This document shows, piece after piece, positions 48,727-60,638 of a DNA stretch of 64,000 nt. The notes beneath the pieces are model-generated. The model was not told where the DNA came from and made no database searches. It saw only the letters and a list, made by a program, of their open reading frames with translations. The position numbers were made by a program, and so were the translations under genes. This DNA is from Poecilobothrus nobilitatus. Its lineage: Eukaryota > Arthropoda > Insecta > Diptera > Dolichopodidae. Location of the stretch: NCBI GenBank assembly GCA_947095535.1, contig OX352772.1, forward strand, positions 33,747,445 to 33,811,444, given 5' to 3'. Every line of letters starts with the position of its first letter. The stretch's first letter is position 1.

Positions 48727-49027
48727 GTTTATGGCACTAGAAGCTCAATAAATGTTCCTGTAGATATATTGGACTCTAATTTACAAGATTTGTTAGAAGA
48801 TACCGAAACTGATTCATATTCTAGTAAAACATACACAGTTTCTGAAAATATAACATCAACGCAAAAAAAAAAAAATTTTTTGTCTTGAAGAATTCATGCA
48901 AAGTTCAATTGACATCGATAAGAAAATGTTAGAAGAGTTATTAAAAATTGAAAGGGAAAAATTATTATTAAAAAGAGAACGTATTCAAGAAATGATGGAT
49001 ATGAAAAATTTGAAGAGATTGCTTTAA
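48727..49027 (+). pseudogene. Unrecognised fragment with C-terminal coiled coil
   Basis: Open pieces in two frames separated by a run of A and T (48865-48885). The first is Ser/Thr/Asp-rich (LQDLLEDTETDSYSSK). The second is a short Lys/Glu helix (MLEELLKIEREKLLLK, EMMDMKNLKRLL) ending in TAA. The layout resembles the C-terminus of MADF or Myb/SANT-like companion proteins of Harbinger elements, and a Harbinger transposase relic lies next to it, but the call is weak. Confidence 0.35.
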
Positions 49028-49043
49028 CAATAATTATTAATAT

Positions 49044-49105
49044 TACCTACTATACTTGGATAATAATAATAAATTTTTATTATTATTATCCAAATATAGT
49101 AGGTA
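49044..49105. repeat. 62-bp palindrome
   Basis: TACCTACTATACTTGGATAA with ATAATAATA pairs with TATTATTATCCAAATATAGTAGGTA (one or two mismatches). A third, direct copy of the right arm follows at 49108-49132. It lies between the coiled-coil fragment and the Harbinger relic. Confidence 0.85.
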
Positions 49106-49199
49106 CTTATTATTATCCAAGTAAAGTAGGTACTTATTATAATATAAATAAGTAAAAATAATAAATGAAATGATTTATTTTAAAAAGAATTATAAAATT

Positions 49200-49530
49200 T
49201 TTATCTTTTGAGTTGTTTCATAAAGTTATGTAGAGCGAATAGATCAAATCTCTCGGTCTACGTCCATATTGTGCGCCATAAAATGGAAGCAACATATCGT
49301 GCAACTTCTAAAATAATTTTATTTATTTTTTTCTAATTTTTACTATAAGTTATCATTACTCACCTTAAAAGTATTTTGTTTCATTCGAAAATGATTATAA
49401 AATATATCATCTGGATATGCTTTTATAACATTTAAAAAATTACATATTTTTGGAATTTTCCTTCTATTCTTATTTTTTAAATATGACGTTACAAGTACTC
49501 TTTTCCTCATTCTCAAATTAAATATTGCTT
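49200..49530 (-). pseudogene. Harbinger-type transposase relic
   Basis: Minus strand. AYPDDIFYNHFRMKQNTF at about 49360-49420 matches the N-terminal motif of PIF/Harbinger nucleases (F-x-x-x-F-R-M-x-x-x-T-F). A second piece at 49200-49290 contains LFALHNFMKQL, like the C-terminal LHNF block. The catalytic middle is missing. The minus frame extending past 49530 is antisense to the copia relic and is not part of this gene. Confidence 0.6.
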
Positions 49531-49549
49531 TTATTCTTTTTAAGTGCAC

Positions 49550-51085
49550 CTTATAAATATACACCTGAGCAAAATGCCGTGGCGAAACACAAAAATAGAA
49601 CTTTAATCGAAACAGCAAGATGCATGCTATTAAATGCTGAACTTCCCACTTCATTTTGGGGTGAAGCCGTGACTTCTGCAAATTAAGGAGCAGTAGTATT
49701 TCCAGAAGTATTGGTGATAAAATTTCTTATATTTTGTGGATAAGAGGAAAAACACCCAATTTAAATTGTTTACAAATATTTGGCTTTTACACTCAATAAA
49801 AATCAAGTTAGAGATAAATTCGATGAAAAATCTTTTAAATGTATTTTAGTATTTAAAAAAGTAGTAGTATTTAAATTGGTTATTGCGAAGAAAGCAAAGC
49901 GTATAGACTTTTGTGTTTTTTGAAACTGGTAAAGTAATAAAAACCAGCGATGTTGTATTTACAAACAACTTTATATCGGAAGAAGATTGTATTGAAAAAC
50001 AAGAAAATGAAGTTTTGGAAATTTTATATAATTCTCGTTCAACTAATGATGATTTAAATAAGTTTGATGAAGCAAATGAGATAAATAGTAAAACAAATGA
50101 AATGAAGTGTAACACATTAATAGAAACAGATAAAAATCTAAGAGGAGGGCCAAATTTTCCTAGTTTGAGGAGGACGAATGGGTAGAAAAGGGCGGCCAAG
50201 AAAAATGTATAAAACTAATGAATGTATAAATAATGATGATGAAGAAAATTTGAACAAAATAAATAATGATGAGGAAAATTTTCCAGTAACGCCAAATGAT
50301 TTTACAGAAAGTGAAGAGGAATATGAATCTGCTAATATTGCAACTGAATATAAAATGTGGGAGCTTATCTCTGGGACAGATTCTAATATGTGGAAACAAG
50401 CTATTAATGAAGAATTCATGGCTCATGAAAATAATAAAACTTGGGAAATTTTGGATAAACATGAAGAAGTTAATTTAATAGATAGCAAATGGGTGTTTAC
50501 TAAGAAAAGAGACGATGAGGAAGAACTGTGTACAGAAAAGTACGTTTGGTTGCATGAGATTTTTCACAACAATATAGGATCGATTACAAAGAAACCTTCG
50601 CACCAATAGCACGGCTACGTCCCATAAGATTACCAATGGCTTTGGCAGCGGAATGAAAATTAAATTTACATCAATTAGGCGTGGTTACTGCATATTTACA
50701 AAGTGTCTTAGATCAACCAATATATATGGGTATACCAGAAGGGTATATTGAAATTTTTGGGAAAAGGTTGGAGAAAAATAAGATTTTATTATTAAAGAAA
50801 GCACTATATGGGTTGAAACAATCTGCATGTCAATGGCATAAATTTTTAGATGATAAACTAAAACAAATTGGCTTAACAGCGATGAAGAGTGGCCCCTGCT
50901 TATATTTTATGCGCAGAATAGACAATATACTAATAGTAGCAGCGTATACATCGATGATATAATTGTAGCATCAAAAAGTGACAAGTTTATTCAATCGTTT
51001 AAATATCAAATTTGTAAAAAATTAAAAGTGCGATATTTGGGAAGAAAAGAAAGCTTTTTATATATTGATTTCGCACAAATTAATG
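49550..51085 (+). pseudogene. Copia-type pol relic (integrase to reverse transcriptase)
   Basis: Integrase block YTPEQNAVAKHKNRTLIETA with FWGEA at 49560-49690. Then KFDEKSFKCILVF and TGKVIKTSDVVFTNNF (49800-49975). Then a linker rich in Asn, Asp and Glu (49913-50420). Then the RVT_2 start MWKQAINEEFMAHENNKTWE (50388-50450). Then VTAYLQS...IYMGIPEGYI and LLLKKALYGLKQSACQWHKF (50681-50830), where the catalytic Asp of V-D-T-A-Y is replaced and the DD pair is disturbed near 50950 by a frame break. At least six stops or shifts are present. Neither LTR nor RNase H was recognised. It is an old internal fragment. Confidence 0.85.
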
Positions 51086-51112
51086 GTATCTCTAATCCTT
51101 ATATTTAATATA

Positions 51113-51655
51113 TTCTATCCTTATTTTTAATAGTTTCTCTCAAAAGCCGTAATTCTTCTTTAAACTTTTTGGTTTTTGGACTACAAAGAATAGATTCTTG
51201 AGATGTTGTGACTATTGTTCGGTTTAAAGAATTTTTTGAATTTTCGTTATTGTTAATTTCATGATCATATGGGCTAACAGTTGAAGGGATCGGAAACTCT
51301 ACCTAGAAAAGCCAATTTAATACAATATACCGTACAAGCGATTTTATTTTAATATTTATTTATTTTATAATTTTTATAACATAAAAATCCATGTTATAAG
51401 ATTTAATTAAAAGAAATTTTATAAAAAGTAAACTGGTTACGGGAAAACAACAAGTCAATTTTATCAAAACACTTGACTGCAGCTATATATCTATAACGTG
51501 ACTCATTGATAGCTAATTGTAACTGATTCTAGTCCCCTTAAAACTTATTGCATATTGCCATCCACTTTAATTTAAGCCCTTCATTCTTGGGAAATCTTTA
51601 AATCAAAAGAATAAACTATTAAATTTTTGTTGGGAATATAGAGTATAAGGAATAG
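51113..51655 (-). pseudogene. Inverted partial copy of the P-element 5' half
   Basis: On the minus strand this reproduces two parts of the gene at 51965-55007. 51530-51655 is the inverse of 52280-52370 (intron 1 end and start of exon 2: TTCCCAAGAATGAAGGGCTT). 51113-51310 is the inverse of 52885-53075 (start of exon 3: GTAGAGTTTCCGATCCCTTC). The segment between has a counterpart of 52612-52880. The part of exon 2 after GTGGAT and its donor are missing, so the THAP finger is deleted in this copy. Sequence identity is high with scattered changes. The two copies face away from a spacer of about 620 bases. Confidence 0.85.
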
Positions 51656-54600
51656 AAAATTCTGTATACGTATATAAAAATTAGTGAAGCCAAATCAATT
51701 AACTTTAATTGGCAAAATGTGCCTGTTATTGTCAAAAAAAATTTAAATTTCCATGACAACATAATTATTTTGTTTGTTTTTTGTTTAGATTTGTTTACAA
51801 TTTACAATCTTTAGCAATAAAACATTTTTAAAATTCAAATTTTATATAGTAATTTAAGTTTTGTTTAATTTAAACTAGTGTTGTAGATTCATTTTAGCTT
51901 TAATTATAAATAAGTTTATAAATTTGTGTTAAAAAACTTGCGATTCATTAAAAAAAACCTTAAAATGAAATGTTTTGTGGAAGGATGCGAAAATGCTAGA
52001 AAACATCGAAAAATAGGATTATCGTTTCACAGGTAAGTGTAAATCATAATAAAAAAATTATAAAATTAATAACACAATGTGTAAAACCTAAATAATTTTC
52101 AAATCATGCTATTTTATATGCAAAAAAATTGCAATTTTGGCAAAAGCCATGATGAAAAAATGTTTGTATCAGTGAAGTGTGCTATTATTATAAAAATGTA
52201 AACTTTGTTCATATTTTCATTTTTTAAATATTTAGTTAAAAGTTTTTTTTTTAATACATATATAAATTTATAATTCCGAACAAAAATTTAATAGTTTATT
52301 CTTTTGATTTAAAGATTTCCCAAGAATGAAGGGCTTAAATCAAAGTGGATAGTAGCAATTGGAAAGAATAATCGGCAATCAAAAAGCAGTTCCATTTTAT
52401 GTTCAGAACATTTTTTATCTGAAGACATTCTTACTTTAGGATCTAGGAAGCAACTTTTTCCACACGATATACCCAAAGTTTTTCGAAATAATGAACTACT
52501 TGTCAAAGAAGTAAGTGCTTTAGTATTCAAATTGATGTTCAGACAACACAAAACAGAACACAATATAATATAACATAAAACTTTAATATTTGTGCACACA
52601 TTCGCATTATGCAGTAAGTTTTAAATGGATTAGAACTAGTTACAATGGGCTACCAATAGCTGCTAGACGTATAGCTGCTGTCAAGTGTTTTGCAATTAAC
52701 ACCTTGCTCACGTGACCAGTTTGCTTTTGATAAAATTGACATGTTCATTTCCAGCTTGCTTTTCATAAAACTGCTTTTAATTAAATCGCATAACATGGAT
52801 TTTTATATTATGAAACTTATAAAATAAATAAATATTAAAATAATATTGCTTGTACATTATATTGTATTAAATTGGTTTTTCTAGGTAGAGTTTCCGATCC
52901 CTTCAACTGTTAGCTCATATAATCATGAAATTAACAATAACGAAAATTCCAAAAATTCTTTAAACCGAACAATAGTCATAACATCTCAAAAATCTATTCT
53001 TTGTAGTCCAAAAACCAAAACGTTTAAAGAAGAATTACGGCTTTTGAGAGAAACAATTAAAAATAAGGATAGGAAAATTAAAACATTAAAACAAAACAAT
53101 AGAAGAAAAATTTTGAAGATATTGTTAAAAAATAAAAATTTAATTGAACATTGCTTTGAAAATCTTTTACAAACTGGAGCGGATATAATTGGTGTTACTT
53201 TTGATGGCAGCACAGTTAATATTATAACGGCAAAACATTTAGGGTGCGATTTGTGTAGCATCGAAAAAGAGCCTTATTTCCAATTACAAGGAAGGAAGGA
53301 TAAATATACTATCATTTTAGATCGTTGCCATATGCTAAAATTAATTCGAAACTCCTTAGCAGAAATAGGTAGTTTAATAGATGATGAAGATAATACTATA
53401 GAATGGAAATATTTAATCAGCCTGAATAATTTACAAGAAAATGCATTTAGGAAATGCATTTAACAGTTGCATTTAGGAAATAAACTAAGGAAAGCCCACG
53501 CTTATTTCTTTAACCAAAAAATGAATGTTAAACTTGCAGTTCAAACTCTAAGTAAACCTGTTTCAGATGCTATAGATTTTTGTAGGGAGGTATTAATTCT
53601 ACCAGATTTTTTAAATAGTGAAGCAACATCTAAATTTTTAAAAATTTTTAATAATATTTTTGACATTTTAAATAGTAGATCCATTAATCAATTTAGTTAT
53701 AATAAGCCAATTTGTACCCAAAACTACAGTGAAATTAAAGCTTTTGCGGATAACGCTATTAGTTACATATCTAAACTAAAAACAAAAGAAGGGGAGTTCT
53801 TAATAAATCACCGCCGCAAAACAGGTTTTATCGGCATTTTGAATGATTTAAAAGCTATCACCATTCTTTATCAAAAATTTATTGTTTCTGACTTGTTAAA
53901 GTATATTCCATTTTATAAGCTTAATCAAGATCATATAGAATTATTTTTTAGCTCAATACGGTCTTCATTGGGATATAATAATAATCCTTCTGTAAGGCAA
54001 TTTATTTCTGCATACAAAAGATTATTAGTACGTGTACAAATTAGAGAAAATGGTTGTGGTAATTGTACAGTTTTAGGAAATATTCCTATACTCCACTGCT
54101 CATATAATCCAATCAAGGAATTAAATAATACTGTCAAAAGATTTACCATGATTTCTGAAAATATTGAGCAAAGTGATACAGAAAATATCAATAGTTTTGA
54201 AGAACAATCATTTCTAAATGACCACGACGACTACATATTAAATCCACCAAATTTAACAGAATATGCTAAGCATATTATAGAGTATATTTTTGGATTTGTC
54301 GTTTTTAAATTAGAAAAGCAATTAAAGTGTTCTGAATGTATATCGGTTCTAACAGGTCCAATTTTGGAAAAATCACTTCTAGCCTATAAGACTAAAGGAT
54401 ATCTTAAGCCTCTTTCTACATCAGTAATAATAATATGTACTACAGCTGAAAAAGAAATAAGACAAAAGATAAACTATTTAGATTCCAACCAAACATTACT
54501 TAATAAAAAATATTTCGATAGCATAGCTATAAATGCACAAAAAAATTTAACAAATTGTAATTTATTTCCTGAAATATCTAAACATATTTTTGAAAATAAT

Positions 54601-55164
54601 CATTATAGTTTACTAATAAAATCAATTATAATAAAATACTTATCGATAAGATTTTTCTTTATTGCAAAACAAATATCTGATAAATGTTCTATTAGAAATA
54701 AGTTATCTAGAATTACGTTATTTAAGGGTATGTAAATATGTTTATAATAAGTAACATAATTTTAATTCTTAATACAATTTAATATAAAATTTTAATTTTC
54801 TTTTAGTAATAAGTTTTCATTATTAATTTAATAATTCGAGATAATATGTAATGTAATTTAGTAAAATAAGTAATATAATTTTAATTTTTAATCCAATTTA
54901 ACATAAAATTTTTAATTTTTAATATAAAAAATACAAAACATAAATAATATATTATTTTTATATTTACAGTTCGAATAAGAATGAAAATTATGTTTTCAAA
55001 ATATTAAAAGTGCTGCTCCTGAAACTCAAAAAATATATTCAGTAAGCAATGCTCTTTTGAAAAATTGGTAGTAACGACACTGAATATTGTCCATGTAGTA
55101 ATGTTTTGTAATTGTATGAGAATTTGCCTCACTTTTTTTTGGATTTACTTTTCCTTATACTCTA
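51639..55164 (+). mobile_element. P-type element, putative extent
   Basis: TAGAGTATAAGGAA at 51639-51652 and its exact inverse TTCCTTATACTCTA at 55151-55164 bracket the THAP9-like gene at 51965-55007. They may be the terminal inverted repeats (P elements carry about 31-bp ends), but only 14 bases match clearly and no 8-bp target duplication was identified. The left repeat also lies at the start of the inverted copy. Confidence 0.5.
51965..55007 (+). CDS. P-element transposase, THAP9-like, one in-frame stop
   Basis: Exons 51965-52032, 52315-52510, 52885-54727 and probably 54970-55007, all with GT/AG borders; the first two junctions (R-FPKN, KE-VEF) keep frame. The THAP finger spans exons 1-2: MKCFVEGCENARKHRK, FPKNEGLKSKWIVAIGK, then ILCSEHFLSEDI. 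A coiled coil follows (EELRLLRETIKNKDRKIKTL). The catalytic core has VTFDGSTVNIITAKHLG, ILDRCHMLKLIRNSLAEIG, and QDHIELFFSSIRS followed by YNNNPSVRQF. A TAA at 53461-53463 lies in a short duplication of GCATTTAGGAAA; the frame is the same on both sides. Total about 700 aa, normal for P/THAP9. This is a nearly intact gene, the youngest-looking P relic here. Confidence 0.9.
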
Positions 55165-55172
55165 GTTCCTTA

Positions 55173-55801
55173 TAGTATGTTCACAAACTTCGAAATCGAG
55201 TTGATTATCATGTACAAATCAAGTAAAATGTCAAGCGCTCACAAACCGTTTTTGAAAATCAAGAACGTAATTTGACATATTTTTGTTTATATTATTGTTT
55301 CAAGTAAATAAAAAGTTAAAATATAAATAAAAAGTTATTGTTAAAGTTAAGTTATTGTTAAAAGTAAATAAATAAAATAATATTTGAAAAAATTAAAAAT
55401 AAATTTGGAAATTAACAATTTAATGAAATTTTCATTCCAATTAAATTTTTTATATATTTTTTCCATTTTTATTTTACCGTCCACACAATAGAAAATATTT
55501 CCTTTTTGAATCTGCTGCTATGCTATCAACAAAATTTTTGTTTTGATTTTTGACAACAAATTCAAAAAAGCAAGGGCTATGAAAATTTTTTTAAAATAAT
55601 ATAAAATCGAAAAAATAATCGAAAATTCATGGACGAATAACGTGATTTTGAGGTGATTAGAAAATCAACTAACGAGCTGATTTTCTTTGACAGATAAATT
55701 TTTAAAAAATGTATGGGAAATCAAGAAAAAAAGAGAATGAAATCAACTTAATTTTCGAAATCATCACGATTTCTCAAAATCAAGTGTTTGTGAACGTACT
55801 A
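55173..55801. mobile_element. Harbinger-type MITE, copy 1
   Basis: 629 bp with inverted ends: TAGTATGTTCACAAACTTCG at 55173 and the inverse of TAGTACGTTCACAAACACTT ending at 55801. It is flanked by TTA at 55170-55172 and 55802-55804. A 3-bp TTA/TAA duplication is the PIF/Harbinger signature. There is no coding sequence. The inner words AATCGAGTTGATTATCA and GATTTTGAGAAATCG also occur in copy 2, which lies in the opposite orientation. It inserted within 10 bases of the putative P-element end. Confidence 0.9.
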
Positions 55802-55804
55802 TTA

Positions 55805-57658
55805 AGTAAAAATTTAATATAATATCTCCCTCTTTAAACCCGATAAAAAATTTTATCGGACTAGCGTAAATCCACCTTAATAATGAATTTTTTATTTTAA
55901 TTAATATATTTTTAAAATATTCTTTTTGTTTATTTATTATCTACATATTAATATGATCTAACTATAAAAAAAAAAAAAAACTGTAATAATTATTATAGTT
56001 TAAAGGTGGCTTCCCTTGACCAAAATTTAAGAAAAAATTCTTTTTTTTTTTTATTTTTATATTTATTTTCTTCTTATTTTATTCATAGAAGCAAATGTTT
56101 TTTAAAAAATATTTTCGAAATTTAAAATCTACACATGAACTAGTTTTAGTTTATCTATGAGAATGTTTATATATTATAAAATTAAAATTACAAAAAAAAA
56201 AATTTGTATGTAGTAACCATATTTATATCTGAAAAAATTTATTATGATATTTTTTATTTTGTTTTTCTACGTTTTTTTTTCTTTTTTCTTTTCAAGTAAA
56301 TTTTTTGGAAATAAACCATCGTACATTCAAAAATTAAAAAGGATATTAATTTTCACATTTTAATATCAACTTATAAAAGACTTGAAATATATATAGGTAT
56401 ACACGTTATATATTTCAATAATTTTATAAGATAATTCAAACGAAAGAATCAAATATTGACAAATATTGTAAAAAAAAAATATCATGATGAATTTTAAAAA
56501 AATTAGAAAAAAAAAAACAACCATCAGACACATTCAATAATAATACACGTCATATACTGTGGTATATTATGTGCCTGTGTCTAGAATATTATATTAAGAG
56601 CATAAACTTCAAATATAGATCCAAATATAATATCATTCAATTTTAAGTATATTAATAAATAACTTTAAATGTAATTTATTTAGCATACTAATTTAAAAAA
56701 AAAAAGAAAATAATTTTTTTAAAAATATTTGATAAATTTTTATGCATTTAGAAACATTTAGATATTACAAAAAAAAAAGATATTAAATCAATTATTTTAC
56801 TTTAAAAATTTACTCACTTTTCCCGGCAAATTTAATTTCGATGTCTTCTTCTAATTGTTTCACACTTTCAATATTTATATATTTAAATAAATAATACAGT
56901 CTTTCCCTAAATTTAACTATATATAATATATATTATAAAATAAATGAAAAAAATTCAAAAAAATTGAAAAAAAAAAATTAAATACATAATATAAATTCAT
57001 TAAAAAAGAAATTATAAATAATTGTACTATTTTCTACTTAAAATATATTATGTTTTTTCATTAAATATTTTGTTTTTTTTTTTTTTTTGTTGAATCTATA
57101 ATTTTAATTAGGAAATGTCCTTCACCTGCTGATTTTTATAAGAAAACTCTTGTATTTTTTAAGCACACTTTAACTTTATCTAAAAAAATTTAATTTTACA
57201 TTTCTTTTTTTTTTTTTTTTATTATTTAATTTTTTTTTTTATTATTTATTTTTTTTTTATTTTTTTTTTTTTTGTCGAATATTTTATAAAGAATAGTTTT
57301 TAAAAATAAAATTTTTTTAACAGAATTATTATAGCTAGTCTAATAGCTTTAATTTAAAAAAAAATAATTAAATACAATATTTTGATACATTTAGATTAAA
57401 ATCGAAATGGTTTTTTTTTTTTATTAATTGACACGAGAAAATTAAGGATATGTACCTGATATTATCTATTATAAAAATTTAAGTTTTAGTAATATGTATA
57501 TATCATCAATATATGGGTAAATTCATATATCAATCAATATATGGTTAAATAAAAGATCAATATATATGGGTAAATTCATTATTGTCATAAACGCCCAAAC
57601 ATTTGTCAAAGTTTATTGCAATTGACACCTGATATCGTTATTTTTTTATTGAAATTAA
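55805..57658. other. Non-coding, low complexity, no gene seen
   Basis: Many A and T runs of 8-20 bases (for example 55967-55980, 57072-57088, 57203-57275). CAATATATGGGTAAATTCAT occurs two or three times at 57508-57580. No gene. Part of it may belong to the Hecw 3' untranslated region on the minus strand, but I cannot place its end. Confidence 0.4.
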
Positions 57659-57864
57659 TTCCTCGGTGGCCTAGCGTGTAAGAGCGTATAATATACGCTG
57701 TAAATACCGAGGGAGTGTGGGTCCGAATCACACACACACGTCGTAAGAATTGTTCCCGCTTACGAAATTTACAGCCACGTCACAGCCAACAGGAAAGAAT
57801 GTGTAATTTCCTGTCCGCATTTATGTAATGCATTAATGAAATGCATTAAAAAAAGAAGAAAAAG
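57659..57864 (+). repeat. tRNA-derived SINE
   Basis: A GC-rich head CCTCGGTGGCCTAGCG carries a pol III A-box-like TGGCCTAGCGTG (57667) and a B-box-like GGGTCCGAATC (57719-57729) 52 bases downstream, as in tRNAs. A unique body of about 110 bases follows, and an A-rich tail (AAAAAAAGAAGAAAAAG) ends at 57864. The head does not close into an acceptor stem, so it is not a functional tRNA. A head with internal promoter, a body and an A-rich tail are the SINE arrangement. No clear target duplication. Confidence 0.75.
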
Positions 57865-57925
57865 TTACTACAATATAGTGATACTGATAATGAGTAAAAC
57901 TCTAACAAGACTTCTTATTTTTTTT

Positions 57926-58479
57926 TTTATTTTAAATATTTCAATATAATTATTAATATTACACTCGTCTATTTAATAAAATTTTTAAATTGACACTTTA
58001 AAATTTCTAATTATTGATGACAGAAAAGAATCTGACATCAAACTTCAATGACAATTTTATCAATAATTTAATCTTGCTGAAACTATTTAATAATAGTACG
58101 TTCACAAACACTTGATTTTGAGAAATTGAGATAATTTCGAAAATGGAGTTGATTTTCTTCTTTTTTTTCTTGATTTCCCATACATTTTTCAAAAAATTTT
58201 TTTTTATTTTAAATATTTCTATATAATTATTAATATTACACTCGTCTATTTAATAAAATTTTTAAATTGACACTTTAAAATTTCTAATTATTGATGACAG
58301 AAAAGAATCTGACATCAAAATTCAATGATAATTTTATCAATAATTTAATCTTGCTGAAACTATTTAATAATAGTACGTTCACAAACACTTGATTTTAAGA
58401 AATTGAGATAATTTCGAAAATGGAGTTGATTTTCTTCTTTTTTTTTCTTGATTTCCCATACATTTTTCAAAAATTTAAC
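57926..58479. repeat. 277-bp tandem duplication spanning a MITE end
   Basis: The interval 57926-58202 is repeated at 58203-58479 with few differences (shared words ACACTCGTCTATTTAATAAA, GACAGAAAAGAATCTGACAT, TAGTACGTTCACAAACACTT at 58094 and 58371). The unit includes the first 109 bases of the Harbinger MITE. The first copy therefore carries a truncated MITE end, while the complete MITE continues from the second. Confidence 0.9.
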
Positions 58480-58878
58480 TATCAAACAAAATGAACTCGT
58501 TACTTGATTTTCTGAAAATCTCTTCAAAATCACGTCGATGAAATTTCGATTTTTGTATTGATTATTTAAAATGTTTTTCCATAACCTTTGTTTTTTTAAT
58601 TTATCAAAATGAATATTTAAAATCATAACAATTAAAAAACTAAAATTTTCTATTTTATTTTTGAAATTATGTTTATTTATGTTTTGTTGTTGTTTATTTA
58701 AAAAAAAAATTAAATAAATTTATTTATTTACTTTGGATTATTTTTTATTGTTTCAAAACAATAATCAAATATTCCAAAAATTACATTCTTGATTTTAAAA
58801 AACGATTGTGAACACTTGACATTATACTTGATTTTGTAAATGATAATCAACTCGATTTCGGAGTTTCTGAACATACTA
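58371..58878. mobile_element. Harbinger-type MITE, copy 2
   Basis: 508 bp. Left end TAGTACGTTCACAAACACTT; right end is the inverse of TAGTATGTTCAGAAACTCCG. Flanked by TAA at 58368-58370 and 58879-58881, the Harbinger 3-bp target. It is the same family as copy 1 but in reverse orientation, and about 120 bp shorter inside. Confidence 0.88.
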
Positions 58879-58881
58879 TAA

Positions 58882-59895
58882 TTTAAATAGTGTCAGCAAC
58901 ATTTGCATCCTGTCATTCTAACAATAAAAAATTTACCCTATATGTATAACGAAAAATATTATATTTAAAAAAAAAAAGAAATAAATTCCAAAAAAAATTC
59001 TAAAGAAAATTATAAAAAAAACTTTATTTAATGTAAAAAGTTGTAGAAAATTTAAAAATGCAGAATGATTGTAATTAGTAATATAATAAAGAAATAATAG
59101 TTAATATTAATATAATGTATCATAAATAGTAATTTAAATAAAAATAAAATCTAGTATTAATTGTTTAAAAAAAAAAGAAACATTTATATCTAATAAACAT
59201 ATTTTTTAAAAATTTATTAAAATCTTACCCTGTAAGAAGGATAATACACATAATCTGAAAATATTTCTGTGCTTTTTTTTATAAAATTGTTCGACAAAAA
59301 AAAAATAAAATTTATATTTTGTTTTTTAATTTCTTTTGTATATAATTATCTTATAGTTCTATTTTAATATTATACAAATAAATATGTATATGTTTATATA
59401 AATATATCCGAAATAAATAAAAAAATTAATTGAAACATTTCACATTTTGTATACAAAATAAATAAATAAAAAATAAAAAAGTTTTTTTGACTTAAATAAC
59501 TAATAACGAAACACTCTAAAAACTTTCATCCACATTTTACATATTGTTTTTTTTCTTTTTTTTTATTTTAATTTTAATTTAATTAACAATAGTAAATATT
59601 TTATTAATTTTCATTATAAAGAAAACTGGCATATTTTTGAAAAAAAAAAAAAAACAAAAAAAAAACTAAAAGAAAATTTTATAAATTTTATAAAATAAAC
59701 TTAAATCCTAATAAAAAAAAAAAAAAAGGAATCCTATTCTATATTCGTTTTTCTACACATATTTAAGTAACAAATACAATAAATATAGAAAAAAAAAAAA
59801 TTGCATTTTCAATTCTAAATCTGTAACGATTTAAATACAAAAAAAAAAAATAGATATAACAATACTATAAATTCAAAAAAAAAAAACCCCACGTC
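58882..59895 (-). other. Probable Hecw 3' untranslated and flanking region
   Basis: Directly downstream (minus strand) of the Hecw stop codon. Long alternating A and T runs, no ORF. Several AATAAA hexamers occur on the minus strand (TTTATT on the plus strand), but none can be chosen as the real polyadenylation signal from sequence alone. Confidence 0.5.
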
Positions 59896-60600
59896 TTATT
59901 CTATACCAAATGTATTGGTTTCTTCAACAGCAAGTGATAATTTTTCATATAATATTTCTGGTGTTGGATATGGTGGCAAATCTAAACGATTAAAACATGT
60001 ATGTGCACGTGGTAATGCATTCGGTTTACCCCATTTTTCTATACAAAAACGTCTTGGACCAGTTGAACCTCTTAGCGCTGAAAAACCTTCATATGGTATA
60101 CTTGAAGTACCAGTTACAAATTGTAATAAACGTAGACGTTGTTCATTTGTAAATTTTTCAATAACTTGCCAAAACCATATAATAACTTGATGATTATCAT
60201 GATAACCGCTACGATATTCTGTATTTAAACGCCAATCATTAATATCAATTTCAGCAGTACCAGCAATAACTAATTCTAATTCTCTAGCATCAAAAACTGA
60301 AACTAATCTTGAATCAACAACTTCATAAAAACCACGTACCAATGATTCTGTTTGCTCTTGTACACCACGTTCTAAACGCCATTTTATCATACGTTCCAAA
60401 TATTCTTTTTTATTTTTTTCATTAACAATAATATTTTTACCACCAGCTTTTAATTCACGTTCTACAACACGACCTAATAATTCTTCAGTAACACAAAATG
60501 TTAAACCTAAATCAGCACCAGATCCAATATCATTATCACGTATCCATTGTAATGATTGATGAAATTCATTATCAAGAGATTCTATATAGTTTTTGAAATT

Positions 60601-60638
<38 letters not shown>

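Noticed and set aside
49531..49681. N-terminal extension of the Harbinger relic
   Set aside because: On the plus strand this stretch encodes a clear copia integrase motif, so the minus frame is a shadow.
57661..57735. tRNA gene
   Set aside because: A- and B-box-like words are present, but no acceptor or anticodon stem closes. The unique body and A-rich tail make it a SINE.
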